A DNA stretch of 11,403 nt, from NCBI GenBank assembly GCA_009827205.1, contig WUAK01000069.1:1-11403 (forward strand). Reading direction: 5' to 3'. The notes beneath the pieces are model-generated. The model ran no database searches and was not told where the DNA came from. It saw only the letters and a list, made by a program, of their open reading frames with translations. The stretch's first letter is position 1. The number at the start of each line of letters is the position of its first letter. Origin of the DNA: Phycisphaeraceae bacterium (lineage in GTDB: Bacteria > Planctomycetota > Phycisphaerae > Phycisphaerales > UBA1924). The translations under genes were made by a program, and so were the position numbers. This document shows, in pieces, positions 1 through 7,032 of this stretch.

Positions 1-242
1 TCGATGGTCTTGTAGATCGCGGGTGATGGAGTGCCCTTGGGGACTCCAACGAGGAGCACAGAGCCGTCGTCGATGGCGATCTCGCTGCTCGCTTCGTTGA
101 GCAGCGTTTGATCGATGGTCAACTCATCGAACGTGGGATTGGAGTTTGTGTCGGGCCAGCTAGCGAGCAGACCCTGTGCACGCTTGCTGAGCAAGACGAG
201 CCCGCTGTCTGTTCCGATGAGTCGTACGCGGTGTTCTGGCAT
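1..242 (-). CDS. Unrecognised protein, N-terminal 80 codons only (runs off left edge)
   Basis: Open frame on the minus strand from an ATG at 242-240 to the window edge, with no stop. It begins MPEHRVRLIGTDSGLVLLSK and continues with a mixed hydrophilic/hydrophobic sequence ending near GSVLLVGVPKGTPSPAIYKT. An in-frame TAA at 303-305 (the stop of the next gene upstream) bounds it, and the only ATG between is at 242, so the start is fairly sure. A purine-rich GGGGGCGGG lies just before it. The codons look like those of the neighbours, with third positions rich in G/C. It follows the DUF192 gene by 60 nt on the same strand and may be cotranscribed with it. There is no signal peptide or membrane segment in the visible part. 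I do not recognise the family and propose no function. Confidence 0.6.
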   Translation of the reverse strand, partial: MPEHRVRLIGTDSGLVLLSKRAQGLLASWPDTNSNPTFDELTIDQTLLNEASSEIAIDDGSVLLVGVPKGTPSPAIYKTI

Positions 243-302
243 GCCCGCCCCCAGGTGGTGCTCGGAAACTGGCCGAGCGTTGTTCCCCGAGGTCGGATCG
301 AC

Positions 303-854
303 TTATTTCGCCCGCTTCTCCAGATCATCCAGGCCGTAGACCTTCAGAACGTCACTCTCGTCTATCCCGAGCTTCTCGATCATGCCGCCCTGGAGTTCGA
401 TAACAAGCGGTGTCGCGAACCTGCTGCTGTACCGCTTGAGGCGTTCCTCGTATTTGCTATCGGACTCGTCTTCTCCCTGAGGGTCCTCTGGCAGCATCGC
501 GTGTGCTGCGATCACCCGGCCCCCGGTATCGATGTAGACGATATCGATCGGGATCGGGCAGTCACGCATCACGAACTTACGTACCGCGGCGTTCGGGAAA
601 ACGAAAATCATCCCGCCGTCATCATCGATCGAGGTCCTGCCGCTGAGGCCTTTGAAGCGAGATTCGTTATTGATCGCTGGCTCGAGGAAGAATGTGTGTT
701 GCTTGCCATCATCGTCCGTGATGTCCACCCTGACCAGTCCCGCGGGTGCACCATCACCGGTGTTGCCGCAGCTCGGAACGAGGAGCATGAGGACAATCAA
801 GACAGCGCCGGCCAAAGAGATCAGCGGGAGTGTGGTGCGCTTTGCAAGAGCCAT
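303..854 (-). CDS. DUF192 family lipoprotein
   Basis: 183-residue protein. Residues 1-28 form a basic, strongly hydrophobic signal segment ending VPSC, so Cys29 is a likely lipidation site; proline at -2 makes the lipobox imperfect. Residues 40-175 match the DUF192 family (COG1430): RFKGLSGR (66-73), GMIFVF (81-86), FVMRDCPIPIDIVYID (94-109) and a closing VIEL (151-154). These correspond to the family's usual GLMGR, GMLFVF and F.M..T.IPLDI.FID motifs. An acidic stretch (PEDPQGEDESDSKYEER, 122-138) sits where many family members are shorter. DUF192 proteins are small exported or membrane-anchored beta-fold proteins of unknown biochemical role, so a function cannot be given. The start is well supported: GGAGGA lies 6 nt before the ATG. 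The gene starts inside the 3' end of the upstream synthetase gene (34-nt overlap), implying cotranscription. Confidence 0.85.
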   Translation of the reverse strand: MALAKRTTLPLISLAGAVLIVLMLLVPSCGNTGDGAPAGLVRVDITDDDGKQHTFFLEPAINNESRFKGLSGRTSIDDDGGMIFVFPNAAVRKFVMRDCPIPIDIVYIDTGGRVIAAHAMLPEDPQGEDESDSKYEERLKRYSSRFATPLVIELQGGMIEKLGIDESDVLKVYGLDDLEKRAK

Positions 855-1774
855 TGATCATCCTCCGGCGTAAAGGTCACGTCGCCTCGCGACATCGTAT
901 CGACCTGGAACGCGTCGGTGAATCCCTGTATCGAGAGCGAGCCTGGATTCCCTTGAATTCCCGCCCACCGGGCAAGAAGGGCCATGATCCGCTCCGGCTC
1001 GACGCCCTTGTCTCTGTAGGTCTCGATTCTCGTATCGCCGTGCCGTTTGGCGAGGCGCCTGCCGTCGTGCCCGCGGACGAGCGGCAAGTGGTAGTGGTGG
1101 GGCACAGACTCGATGCCGAGTGCTCTCCGCAAGAGGGTCTGTCTTGCCGCAGAATCGATGAGATCGTTGCCTCTGACGATCTGCGTGATGCCCTGTCTCG
1201 CGTCGTCAACGGTGACGGCGAGCTGGTACGAGGGCTGCTCCCGCTGGGTCCATACCACGAAATCTCCGACAGTCTGGCAAGGGTTGGATGATTTCACATT
1301 GGCGAATCGCTCGTTGATCTCGATGTTCTCGTCGGGCACCATGAGCCGCCAGTTGGTCCCGGTGTCCTCGAACCGTGTGGAGATTTTCGAGGGTCTGAGA
1401 TTGGGTTCAAATGGGATCTCTGACGAGTCCTCATGCGGAGCACCGGCTGCTTCAGCGATCTCACTCCGTGTCAGCGAGCACGGGTACACAAGGCCTTTCG
1501 AAGCGAGCGTTCGCATCGCGTCGACGTATGGGGATAGATCGCTCGATTGAAGCGGATGCTGGCTGTCCCAGTCGAGACCTAGCCAGCGGAGTATGTCGAT
1601 CGTCTGCTCCACAACACCCGGTTTGACGCGCGGCGTGTCGAGATCCTCGATCCGCAAGACAATCTCCCAGCCTCGCTGGCGCGCCAGAGCCCAGTTCACC
1701 ACGAACGTCAGGGCATTCCCTAGATGCAGCGCACCCGTTGGAGAAGGTGCCAGGCGGGTTCTCTGATTCTCCAT
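821..1774 (-). CDS. gluQ: Glutamyl-Q tRNA(Asp) synthetase homologue
   Basis: About 317 residues, class I aminoacyl-tRNA synthetase core only. Visible are the start of the Rossmann fold with LAPSPTGALHLGN (8-20, the HIGH element), RIEDLDTPR (41-49), the substrate-loop region VTVDDARQGITQIVRGNDL (188-205), and RRLAKRHGD (239-247) in place of KMSKS. The protein ends soon after, without the anticodon-binding domain of GluRS. That truncated architecture defines the GluQ/YadB family, which attaches glutamate to queuosine in tRNA(Asp) and acts in the cytoplasm. Length fits the family (about 290-320). The Cys-x-Cys...Tyr...Cys zinc site of the E. coli enzyme is not conserved: only Cys99 is seen in that region. 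A GTG at 1777 directly precedes the ATG at 1774; neither has a clear ribosome-binding site, and the ATG is preferred. A true but short GluRS paralogue is the alternative, though less likely. Confidence 0.88.
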   Translation of the reverse strand: MENQRTRLAPSPTGALHLGNALTFVVNWALARQRGWEIVLRIEDLDTPRVKPGVVEQTIDILRWLGLDWDSQHPLQSSDLSPYVDAMRTLASKGLVYPCSLTRSEIAEAAGAPHEDSSEIPFEPNLRPSKISTRFEDTGTNWRLMVPDENIEINERFANVKSSNPCQTVGDFVVWTQREQPSYQLAVTVDDARQGITQIVRGNDLIDSAARQTLLRRALGIESVPHHYHLPLVRGHDGRRLAKRHGDTRIETYRDKGVEPERIMALLARWAGIQGNPGSLSIQGFTDAFQVDTMSRGDVTFTPEDDQWLLQSAPHSR

Positions 1775-1837
1775 CACGCACAGGCTACACTGCCACTCGC
1801 CCCCGGTCGCGCAGTTTGGCGATCGATGGAGATGAGA

Positions 1838-2122
1838 ATGACCAAGCTCTCAGAGTCTGAGATCAACGACAAGCTCGCCGATTGCCCCGCATGGACCGAG
1901 GTCAACGGCGAGATTACCCGCACGTACCAGTTCAACGACTTCAATGAGTCGATGGCGTTTGTGACCAAAGTCGCCGAGTATGCCGAGGATGTTCAGCACC
2001 ACCCCGACATCCTGATTAGGTACAACAAGGTCACACTCACCGTCTCGACACACGACGCCGGCGGGATCACGCAGAAAGACTTCGATCTCGCTGCGAAGGC
2101 CGAGGAACTCGCCAAAGCCTGA
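1838..2122 (+). CDS. phhB: Pterin-4a-carbinolamine dehydratase
   Basis: 94-residue protein of the PCD/DCoH family. It dehydrates 4a-hydroxytetrahydropterin (carbinolamine) to quinonoid dihydropterin, recycling the cofactor of aromatic amino acid hydroxylases. The family signature is complete: ED..HHPD (50-57), aromatic Y62, THDAGGIT (71-78) and D81, with the active-site histidines at 54, 55 and 72. Length matches the family (about 95-115). The frame stays open upstream to an ATG at 1724, but that would run back through the divergent gluQ. Of the clustered ATGs at 1826, 1832 and 1838, the last has GGAG 6 nt upstream and gives a canonical N-terminus (MTKLSESEIN). No aromatic amino acid hydroxylase is in the window, so the partner is unknown; some bacteria keep this enzyme for other pterin-related roles. 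The gene converges with the HNH gene, 15 nt apart. The symbol is by family only. Confidence 0.92.
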   Translation: MTKLSESEINDKLADCPAWTEVNGEITRTYQFNDFNESMAFVTKVAEYAEDVQHHPDILIRYNKVTLTVSTHDAGGITQKDFDLAAKAEELAKA

Positions 2123-2135
2123 TCAGAGGCTGATC
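2121..2135. terminator. Possible bidirectional terminator hairpin between convergent genes
   Basis: Perfect inverted repeat GATCAG-AGG-CTGATC filling the space between the pterin dehydratase stop codon and the HNH stop codon. The stem is 6 bp, the loop 3 nt. There is no T-run on either side, so it is at best a weak intrinsic terminator. Position between converging genes is the main argument. Confidence 0.3.
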
Positions 2136-2137
2136 TA

Positions 2138-2854
2138 TCACCGTAGTTCGACCGACCAGTACGCGTTGTCAAGGAACTGCTTCCAAGACGCATAGCGATC
2201 GTTGCCCATGCGCATCGAGATCAGCGGATTTCGCTTGGGTTGCTTTGGCTGCGTGATGAGCTTCATGTTCGCCTGCTTCGGAGTCCTGCCGCCCTTTTTC
2301 GCGTTGCAGCGAATGCAGGAGCAAACAAGGTTTTCCCACGTATCTTGACCGCCCTGGCTTTTCGGGACGACGTGGTCGATCGAGAGTTCACTCGTCGGGA
2401 AGTGGGAGCCGCAGTACTGGCAGTGGTTGCGATCGCGCGCGAACAGGTTTCGACGGTTGAGCTTGACCATCTGCTTGGGCAGTCGGTCGTATCCAAGGAG
2501 CCGGATGATCCGGGGCACTGCGATGTCGAAACGGACGGTTTTCACCCAGTCGTGACTATCGCGCTCGATCTCACTGGCGGCCTGAGACACCTCGGTCCAG
2601 GAAGCGAAGTCGTAGTTGAGGTACGAGCCGTCATCGATGTGGATGACCTCGGCGAGTTCGCACGCAAGCAGACTGAATGCACGCTTGGCAGGGATGACGC
2701 GGATAGCCATGTAGAGCTTGTTGAGAACGAGCACCTTGCAGTCAAGACCGGTCGCGAGACCCGCGCCCACGGTCATCGCGGTGGCATCGCCCTCGGCCGG
2801 GATCATCCCCGCCGATGGGTCGTGATGCAGAGATCTCTTGCCGTGCCTGGCCAT
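2138..2854 (-). CDS. HNH endonuclease family protein
   Basis: 238 residues from the chosen start. The C-terminal HNH module is clear: CQYC (145-148), SIDHVVPKSQGG (158-169) with the catalytic-type D160-H161, WENLVCSCIRCNAKKGGRTP (173-192) with Asn175 and the second zinc pair C180/C183. The N-terminal part contains VLVLNKLYMAIRVIPAKRAFSLL (41-63) followed by an AEVIH element. That arrangement is typical of a widespread solitary HNH family (COG1403-like) with no assigned cellular role, found outside restriction systems. The frame opens at a GTG at 2887, but the ATG at 2854 has GAGGGAG about 5 nt upstream and is preferred. It lies 79 nt downstream of purH on the same strand and may be read through from it. 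No methyltransferase is adjacent, so restriction function is unlikely. Nuclease activity is inferred from the intact motif. Confidence 0.85.
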   Translation of the reverse strand: MARHGKRSLHHDPSAGMIPAEGDATAMTVGAGLATGLDCKVLVLNKLYMAIRVIPAKRAFSLLACELAEVIHIDDGSYLNYDFASWTEVSQAASEIERDSHDWVKTVRFDIAVPRIIRLLGYDRLPKQMVKLNRRNLFARDRNHCQYCGSHFPTSELSIDHVVPKSQGGQDTWENLVCSCIRCNAKKGGRTPKQANMKLITQPKQPKRNPLISMRMGNDRYASWKQFLDNAYWSVELR

Positions 2855-2933
2855 CCGTGCTCCCTCAGCCGTCCGGCCGGGCCGCACAGCATGGTCGTTT
2901 GCGACCTCAGAGTAACGGATTTTGTACGCATCA

Positions 2934-4532
2934 TCAACGCAGCGGTTCGTGCCTGAAGTGTCGTAGGCCCGTTAACAAGCAGGAAATGCTACGGTTTTTA
3001 CACAGTTTGAACGTGTCATCGTCTCGCTTCGAGCCGCCCGGATGCACGATGAGCGAGACCCCGGCGTCTGCAAGGATTGCCGGCCCGTCGTCAAACGGGA
3101 AGAAGGCATCACTCACCGCGATCGCTCCTTTGGCAAGTTCGCCTGCTTTCTCGCACGCGATCCTGCAGGCGGTGAGCCGGTCCATTTGGCCTGCACCCGC
3201 GCCAAAGAGTCTGACGCAACCCGGCCTCTCGGGATCGAGTCCGCCCAGCGCAACCGCGTTGCTCGCGAGCGCTTGAGTAAATGCCTCGATGTGATGTGCT
3301 GCGGTCCGCAGTTCCATCCCGGGCTCGGGTCCCGCGGCGAGTTCCCACGCGGAAGGATCGTTCGAGAGTGAATCAGGCGTTTGCACGATCGCGCCACCAG
3401 GCAACAACCTGACCAGTCGGTCCTGCTTCGTCACAGCATCGGTCTTCAGAATGCGCAGGTTCTTCCACCGGCTTTGGAGAGCACTGAGTGCGCCCTCCGT
3501 GTACCCCGGAGCTGCGAGCACTTCAAGAAAGACGCCCTCGGCGCAGAGCCGATCAGCAGCTCTCTGGTCAACCTCTTTGTTCACTGCGAGGATGCCCCCA
3601 AACGCGGCGATGGGGTCTCCCGCGAAGGCACCGTCGATCGCCGTGAACGCATCCGTAGCGGTCGCGGCACCACACGGGTTGGCATGCTTGACCACGACCG
3701 AGGCGGTCTTGTCAGGGGCAAGTTCTCCGAGTGTGCAGACCATGGCCCACGCAGCGGCGGCGTCTGCGATGTTGTTGTAACTAAGTTCTTTGCCGTGAAG
3801 CTGCTCGGCATCGAGGATGCCGCCCTCGGCCTTGTCGGTGCGGTACACCGCGGCGCTCTGGTGCGGGTTCTCGCCGTATCGAAGTGTCCGCTCACGCTTC
3901 AGACTGATCCCGATCCACTCTGGCATGTTCTGCTGGTCGCCCGAGAGATACTGGGCGATCGTCGTGTCATACGAAGCCGTGCGTGCGAATGCCTTGGTGC
4001 CAAGCCTGCGGCGGAGTTCGATCGAGTTCTCGCCTTGGTTGCTGTCCATGTCTTCGAGCACAGCGCCGTAGTCGCTCGGGTCGGTGATGATCGTGACCGA
4101 CTCGTGGTTTTTGGCGGCAGAGCGGATCATCGACGGGCCGCCGATATCGATCTGCTCGATCGCTTCTTCGCGGGTGGTGCCTTGCTTGGCGATCGTTGAT
4201 TCGAATGGGTACAGGTCGATGACGACGAGATCGATCGGTTCGATCTGATGCTCGGTCATCTGCTGCTGGTGGTCCGGGTTGTTTCGCAGCCCGAGAAGCC
4301 CGCCGTGGACCTTTGGGTGGAGGGTTTTGACTCTGCCATCAAGCATCTCGGGGAAGCCCGTGATTTCTTCAATAGGGATGACATCGATCCCTGCGTCGGC
4401 GATCGCCTTGGCGGTACCGCCCGTGGAGATGATCGTGAACCCTCGCTCCGCGATCGCGCGTGCGAAATCCACGATTCCATCTTTGTTACTGACCGAGAGA
4501 AGCGCGAGGCGACGGGATTGGTGTGTGCTCAT
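2934..4532 (-). CDS. purH: Bifunctional AICAR formyltransferase / IMP cyclohydrolase
   Basis: 532 residues, the usual length for PurH. It catalyses the last two steps of de novo purine synthesis: formylation of AICAR with 10-formyltetrahydrofolate to FAICAR, then ring closure to IMP, in the cytoplasm. The N-terminal MGS-like cyclohydrolase domain (about 1-200) shows SVSNKDGI (13-20), ISTGGTAKAI (35-44) and DGRVKTLHPKVHGGLL (65-80). The transformylase half shows LRYGENPHQSA (217-227), the catalytic KHANPCG (282-288), DPIAAFGGI (306-314), GAGAGQMDR (444-452), SDAFFPFDDGP (474-484) and a C-terminal TGLRHFRH (521-528). All key motifs are intact. The ATG has no strong ribosome-binding site. The gene follows the beta-propeller lipoprotein gene by 49 nt on the same strand, so cotranscription from the promoter near 5811-5839 is possible. 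A second purine gene, purL, lies at the right edge in a separate unit. Confidence 0.97.
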   Translation of the reverse strand: MSTHQSRRLALLSVSNKDGIVDFARAIAERGFTIISTGGTAKAIADAGIDVIPIEEITGFPEMLDGRVKTLHPKVHGGLLGLRNNPDHQQQMTEHQIEPIDLVVIDLYPFESTIAKQGTTREEAIEQIDIGGPSMIRSAAKNHESVTIITDPSDYGAVLEDMDSNQGENSIELRRRLGTKAFARTASYDTTIAQYLSGDQQNMPEWIGISLKRERTLRYGENPHQSAAVYRTDKAEGGILDAEQLHGKELSYNNIADAAAAWAMVCTLGELAPDKTASVVVKHANPCGAATATDAFTAIDGAFAGDPIAAFGGILAVNKEVDQRAADRLCAEGVFLEVLAAPGYTEGALSALQSRWKNLRILKTDAVTKQDRLVRLLPGGAIVQTPDSLSNDPSAWELAAGPEPGMELRTAAHHIEAFTQALASNAVALGGLDPERPGCVRLFGAGAGQMDRLTACRIACEKAGELAKGAIAVSDAFFPFDDGPAILADAGVSLIVHPGGSKRDDDTFKLCKNRSISCLLTGLRHFRHEPLR

Positions 4533-4581
4533 GCTGCACGCTTGATAGGCGCGTCAGCGGTCGCCGTCCTTCTCAGAGGGA

Positions 4582-5709
4582 TCAGTCGGCGACAAACTTC
4601 GCAACCACACCCTCGCGGCTTGTCAGGTAGACGTCGCCGTCGATGAACGGATCCATCGTGATGCTGTACACATTGGACAGGCTGATCTTGTCGAGGACGT
4701 TGCCGCGCTGGGGTTCTACGGCCACGAGGTATTTGCCGTCGAAGACCATGAGCCGACCGTTGCGGAGTCCGATGACCCGTCCGAACTGATCCTCGCTCGT
4801 CCAGAGGACCTTGCCCGTGTCTGCGTCGAAAGCGGTCAGACCCGTGTCGGCGAGCGAACAGTACACAACGCCCTCGTGGTACACGGGGGGCTCGGTAATC
4901 GGGCTCGGGGTCAGATGCTTCCAGGCGAGCCTGGAGTCCTCGGCCCGGAACGCGTAGAGCGTCTGATCAAGACTCGCGACGAACATCATGTCATCGCTCG
5001 AAGCCAGAGCCGCACCTGGGCCCTTGAAGATGTCATTCTGACCGGTCTGTCTCTGGGTCTGGGTGTTGACACACACCACGCGACCCGTGGTGGTGACACC
5101 TCCGACGATCGGGCCCATCGCGACAAGGTCCTGCTCGAAGGTGCCGGGCATGTCATGGCCCCAGAGCTTGATGTCGGCAGGCATGTAGGTGCCCATGACC
5201 TCACCGGAGGCAGAACCGGTGACGGCATCGGTGCCGAAGAGGACGAAGTCGGTCGCCGCAAGCTTCTCGTAAGAGTTGCGCTGGACGAGCTCGCCCGTCT
5301 GTGCATCGAGTGAGAAGAGCTCCGACTCGCTCGAAACGAAGACTGTGTTCTCGCGGCGGTCCATGCCCGTAAACTTGGTGAGGTCGCCCGCAGGCTTGTT
5401 GGTCCAGATGGTGGAACCGACCTGATCGTCGATCGCGGTGATCGTGCCGCCGGTTTCTTGGAAGATGACAAGGTCATCATGAGGCTCAGCCCTGAGTGGA
5501 CCCTCATTGATCAGCAGAACGGGGAACGCGTTCCAGTCCCAGCGGTAGCCGAGCTTGCGCCAATCGGAGTGAACGATCGGCAGGCGATCGCCACGCTCGT
5601 CGGCTGACAGGCCCTTGGGCTTTGCACAGCCGGTAGCAGCAGTCGAGATAGCCAGGCCTGCGAGTGCGATCGAGCAGGTCGAAAGAGCTAGGAGTCGGGT
5701 TGAACGCAT
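4582..5709 (-). CDS. PQQ-like beta-propeller lipoprotein
   Basis: 375 residues. Residues 1-28 are a lipoprotein signal: Arg near the N-terminus, a hydrophobic core (LLALSTCSIALAGLAIS) and lipobox ATGC with Cys28. The rest is a run of beta-propeller blades with PQQ-enzyme-like repeats, recognisable by x-A-x-D-x-x-T-G-x-x-x-W cores: ITAIDDQVGSTIW, LFSLDAQTGELV, TAFDADTGKVLWTS and LVAVEPQRGNV. BamB of the outer-membrane assembly machine has this design (about 390 residues, lipoprotein). However, many planctomycete proteins share the fold without that role, so BamB is only a possibility. There is no quinone-enzyme catalytic domain. A GTG at 5718 also opens the frame but overlaps the AGAGG ribosome-binding site; the ATG at 5709, 8 nt after AGAGG, is chosen. 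The gene heads the unit with purH downstream. Confidence 0.8.
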   Translation of the reverse strand: MRSTRLLALSTCSIALAGLAISTAATGCAKPKGLSADERGDRLPIVHSDWRKLGYRWDWNAFPVLLINEGPLRAEPHDDLVIFQETGGTITAIDDQVGSTIWTNKPAGDLTKFTGMDRRENTVFVSSESELFSLDAQTGELVQRNSYEKLAATDFVLFGTDAVTGSASGEVMGTYMPADIKLWGHDMPGTFEQDLVAMGPIVGGVTTTGRVVCVNTQTQRQTGQNDIFKGPGAALASSDDMMFVASLDQTLYAFRAEDSRLAWKHLTPSPITEPPVYHEGVVYCSLADTGLTAFDADTGKVLWTSEDQFGRVIGLRNGRLMVFDGKYLVAVEPQRGNVLDKISLSNVYSITMDPFIDGDVYLTSREGVVAKFVAD

Positions 5710-5770
5710 CAAGGGCACCTCTGGTCATGTCAGGGTTCGAGTGTCGGATCCGCCACGCTGCTGCCAACGG

Positions 5771-5802
5771 GCGTAGGCTGATCCTATGCGGCCTGCGGGC
5801 CG
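5771..5802 (-). other. Two adjacent hairpins in the predicted lipoprotein mRNA leader
   Basis: In plus-strand terms, GCGTAGG-CTGAT-CCTATGC (5771-5789, 6 of 7 paired plus a mismatch or possible G-U) touches CGGCC-TGCG-GGCCG (5789-5802, perfect 5 bp). Both would sit at the very 5' end of the transcript from the promoter at 5811-5839. They could stabilise the message or bind a regulator. No known riboswitch pattern was recognised. Confidence 0.4.
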
Positions 5803-5810
5803 GGAGGGGG

Positions 5811-5839
5811 AGTATCGAGCAGGCTCGCCCAGCGGTCAA
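5811..5839 (-). promoter_or_regulatory. Sigma-70-like promoter for the beta-propeller lipoprotein unit
   Basis: Read on the minus strand: TTGACC (5839-5834), exactly 17 nt, then GATACT (5816-5811). This is 5/6 to TTGACA and 4/6 to TATAAT with ideal spacing. Transcription would start near 5804, giving a leader of about 95 nt before the ATG at 5709. It lies in the divergent gap shared with ribE. Confidence 0.5.
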
Positions 5840-5868
5840 GCAGGGCTGTGAGAGGGGAGAATTCGGGG

Positions 5869-6495
5869 ATGTTCACGGGGCTCGTCCAGAGAACAGGTGA
5901 GATCGTCCAACTCCGACCCACAGAAGCGGGCGGGGTAAGGCTAACAGTCCGCTCAACCGCGTTCGATCAGAGACCCTCACCTGGCGATTCGATCTGTGTC
6001 TCGGGCTGCTGTCTGACGCTCGTGGGCGAGGCGAGATCCACGGGTGAGCAGATCGAGATGGACTTTGATGTCATCGAGGAATCTCTCGCAAAGACGAAGC
6101 TGGGCGACCTGGCTGAGGGATCGAGGGTCAATCTGGAGACGAGTTGCACCCCTACGACCCTGCTGGGCGGGCACGTGGTGCAAGGGCACGTCGAGGGCGT
6201 TGGCGAGGTCGTCCGGGTCGAGACGGGCGAAAGCCACGAGGTGACGATCAGGCCGCCTAACGCACTGATGCCCTGCATCACGCCCAAGGGGTCGATCACG
6301 CTCGACGGTATAAGCCTTACAATCGCGGGTGTAGATGTCTCCGGCGGCACATTCCATGTTGCACTCATCCCGACCACGCTCGTCGAAACAACGATCGGTG
6401 ATACCAAGGTCGGCGAAGGCATGAACATCGAGACCGACATCATGGCGCGCACCGTTGTGCATTACCTCCAGAACTTCTCTTCGGGGGACAGCTGA
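5869..6495 (+). CDS. ribE: Riboflavin synthase, alpha chain
   Basis: 208 residues, normal for the family. It dismutates two molecules of 6,7-dimethyl-8-ribityllumazine to riboflavin and a pyrimidine that is recycled, in the cytoplasm; the enzyme works as a trimer. The canonical N-terminus MFTGLVQ fixes the start at 5869 (GAGGGGAGA just upstream) rather than the ATG at 5848. Two similar beta-barrel halves are visible: 1-95 with SGCCLTLVGE (45-54) and 96-190 with GGHVVQGHVEG (100-110), PKGSITLDGISLTI (139-152) and a closing MNIETDIMARTVVHYL (185-200). No other rib gene is present in the window, and the upstream gap shows no FMN riboswitch. It heads a plus-strand cluster, with ruvC starting 3 nt after its stop. 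Some nomenclatures call it ribC. Confidence 0.96.
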   Translation: MFTGLVQRTGEIVQLRPTEAGGVRLTVRSTAFDQRPSPGDSICVSGCCLTLVGEARSTGEQIEMDFDVIEESLAKTKLGDLAEGSRVNLETSCTPTTLLGGHVVQGHVEGVGEVVRVETGESHEVTIRPPNALMPCITPKGSITLDGISLTIAGVDVSGGTFHVALIPTTLVETTIGDTKVGEGMNIETDIMARTVVHYLQNFSSGDS

Positions 6496-6498
6496 GCC

Positions 6499-7023
6499 GT
6501 GCGGGTGCTGGGTATCGATCCCGGTCTCCGTCTGACGGGCTTCGGCTGCGTCGATGGCCCTGCCCAGGCGATGTCACCACCCGGGTTCGTTGACGCGGGT
6601 GTGATCAGGCTTGTGTCCAGTGGATCGCCCACCCCGAGTGTGCAGTCGAGGCTGGTCGAGCTTGAGCGAGACCTTGCAGAGATCATCGAACGCAACAATC
6701 CCGACCTCATCGCCGTCGAGGCTCTCTTCACCCACAAAGAGCACCCTTTCACAGCCGTCCTCATGGCGCACGCGAGGGGGGTCATCCTGCTCGTCGCGCA
6801 GCGAGCCAGCAAGGAGATCATCGAGCTTCCTCCAGCCGATGTGAAACGAGCGGTGACCGGTTCGGGACGCGCGACAAAAGAGCAGATGCAGGCTTCTGCG
6901 ACGAGGCTCCTGGGGCTAGCCGAGCCACCAAAGCCTGCAGATATCGCCGATGCCCTCTGCATCGCCATCGCGGCCCGGCAGCGGGCGATGCTCCCGGCGG
7001 GCCTGGGCGACAGCGGGGCATAA
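6499..7023 (+). CDS. ruvC: Crossover junction endodeoxyribonuclease RuvC
   Basis: 174 residues, family-typical. RuvC is the dimeric Holliday junction resolvase that cuts symmetrically within the RuvAB-bound junction at the end of homologous recombination. The RNase H-like fold shows RVLGIDPGL at the N-terminus with Asp7, VEALF with Glu74, and KPADIADALCIAI with Asp148 and Asp151. These four acidic residues match the catalytic Mg2+-binding set of the E. coli enzyme (D7, E66, D138, D141). The start is a GTG, supported by the fixed distance to Asp7 and the 3-nt gap after ribE. ruvA and ruvB, often next to ruvC, are absent here; the next gene is a response regulator 9 nt downstream. Translation may be coupled to that of its neighbours. 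Confidence 0.95.
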   Translation: MRVLGIDPGLRLTGFGCVDGPAQAMSPPGFVDAGVIRLVSSGSPTPSVQSRLVELERDLAEIIERNNPDLIAVEALFTHKEHPFTAVLMAHARGVILLVAQRASKEIIELPPADVKRAVTGSGRATKEQMQASATRLLGLAEPPKPADIADALCIAIAARQRAMLPAGLGDSGA

Positions 7024-7032
7024 GATCGTCCG

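Noticed and set aside
108..857. Long plus-strand open frame (249 codons) opposite the DUF192 gene
   Set aside because: It is antisense to a gene with recognised DUF192 motifs and a good ribosome-binding site; its translation is rich in Arg, Asp and His with no domain. It is a by-product of GC-rich codon use.
3381..4199. Plus-strand open frame of 272 codons inside purH
   Set aside because: It lies wholly antisense to purH, whose motifs are all intact; no ribosome-binding site or recognisable domain.
5710..5868. FMN riboswitch before ribE
   Set aside because: The gap lacks the conserved FMN-element blocks and is short for a full one on the plus strand; the stems present are better explained as part of the minus-strand leader.
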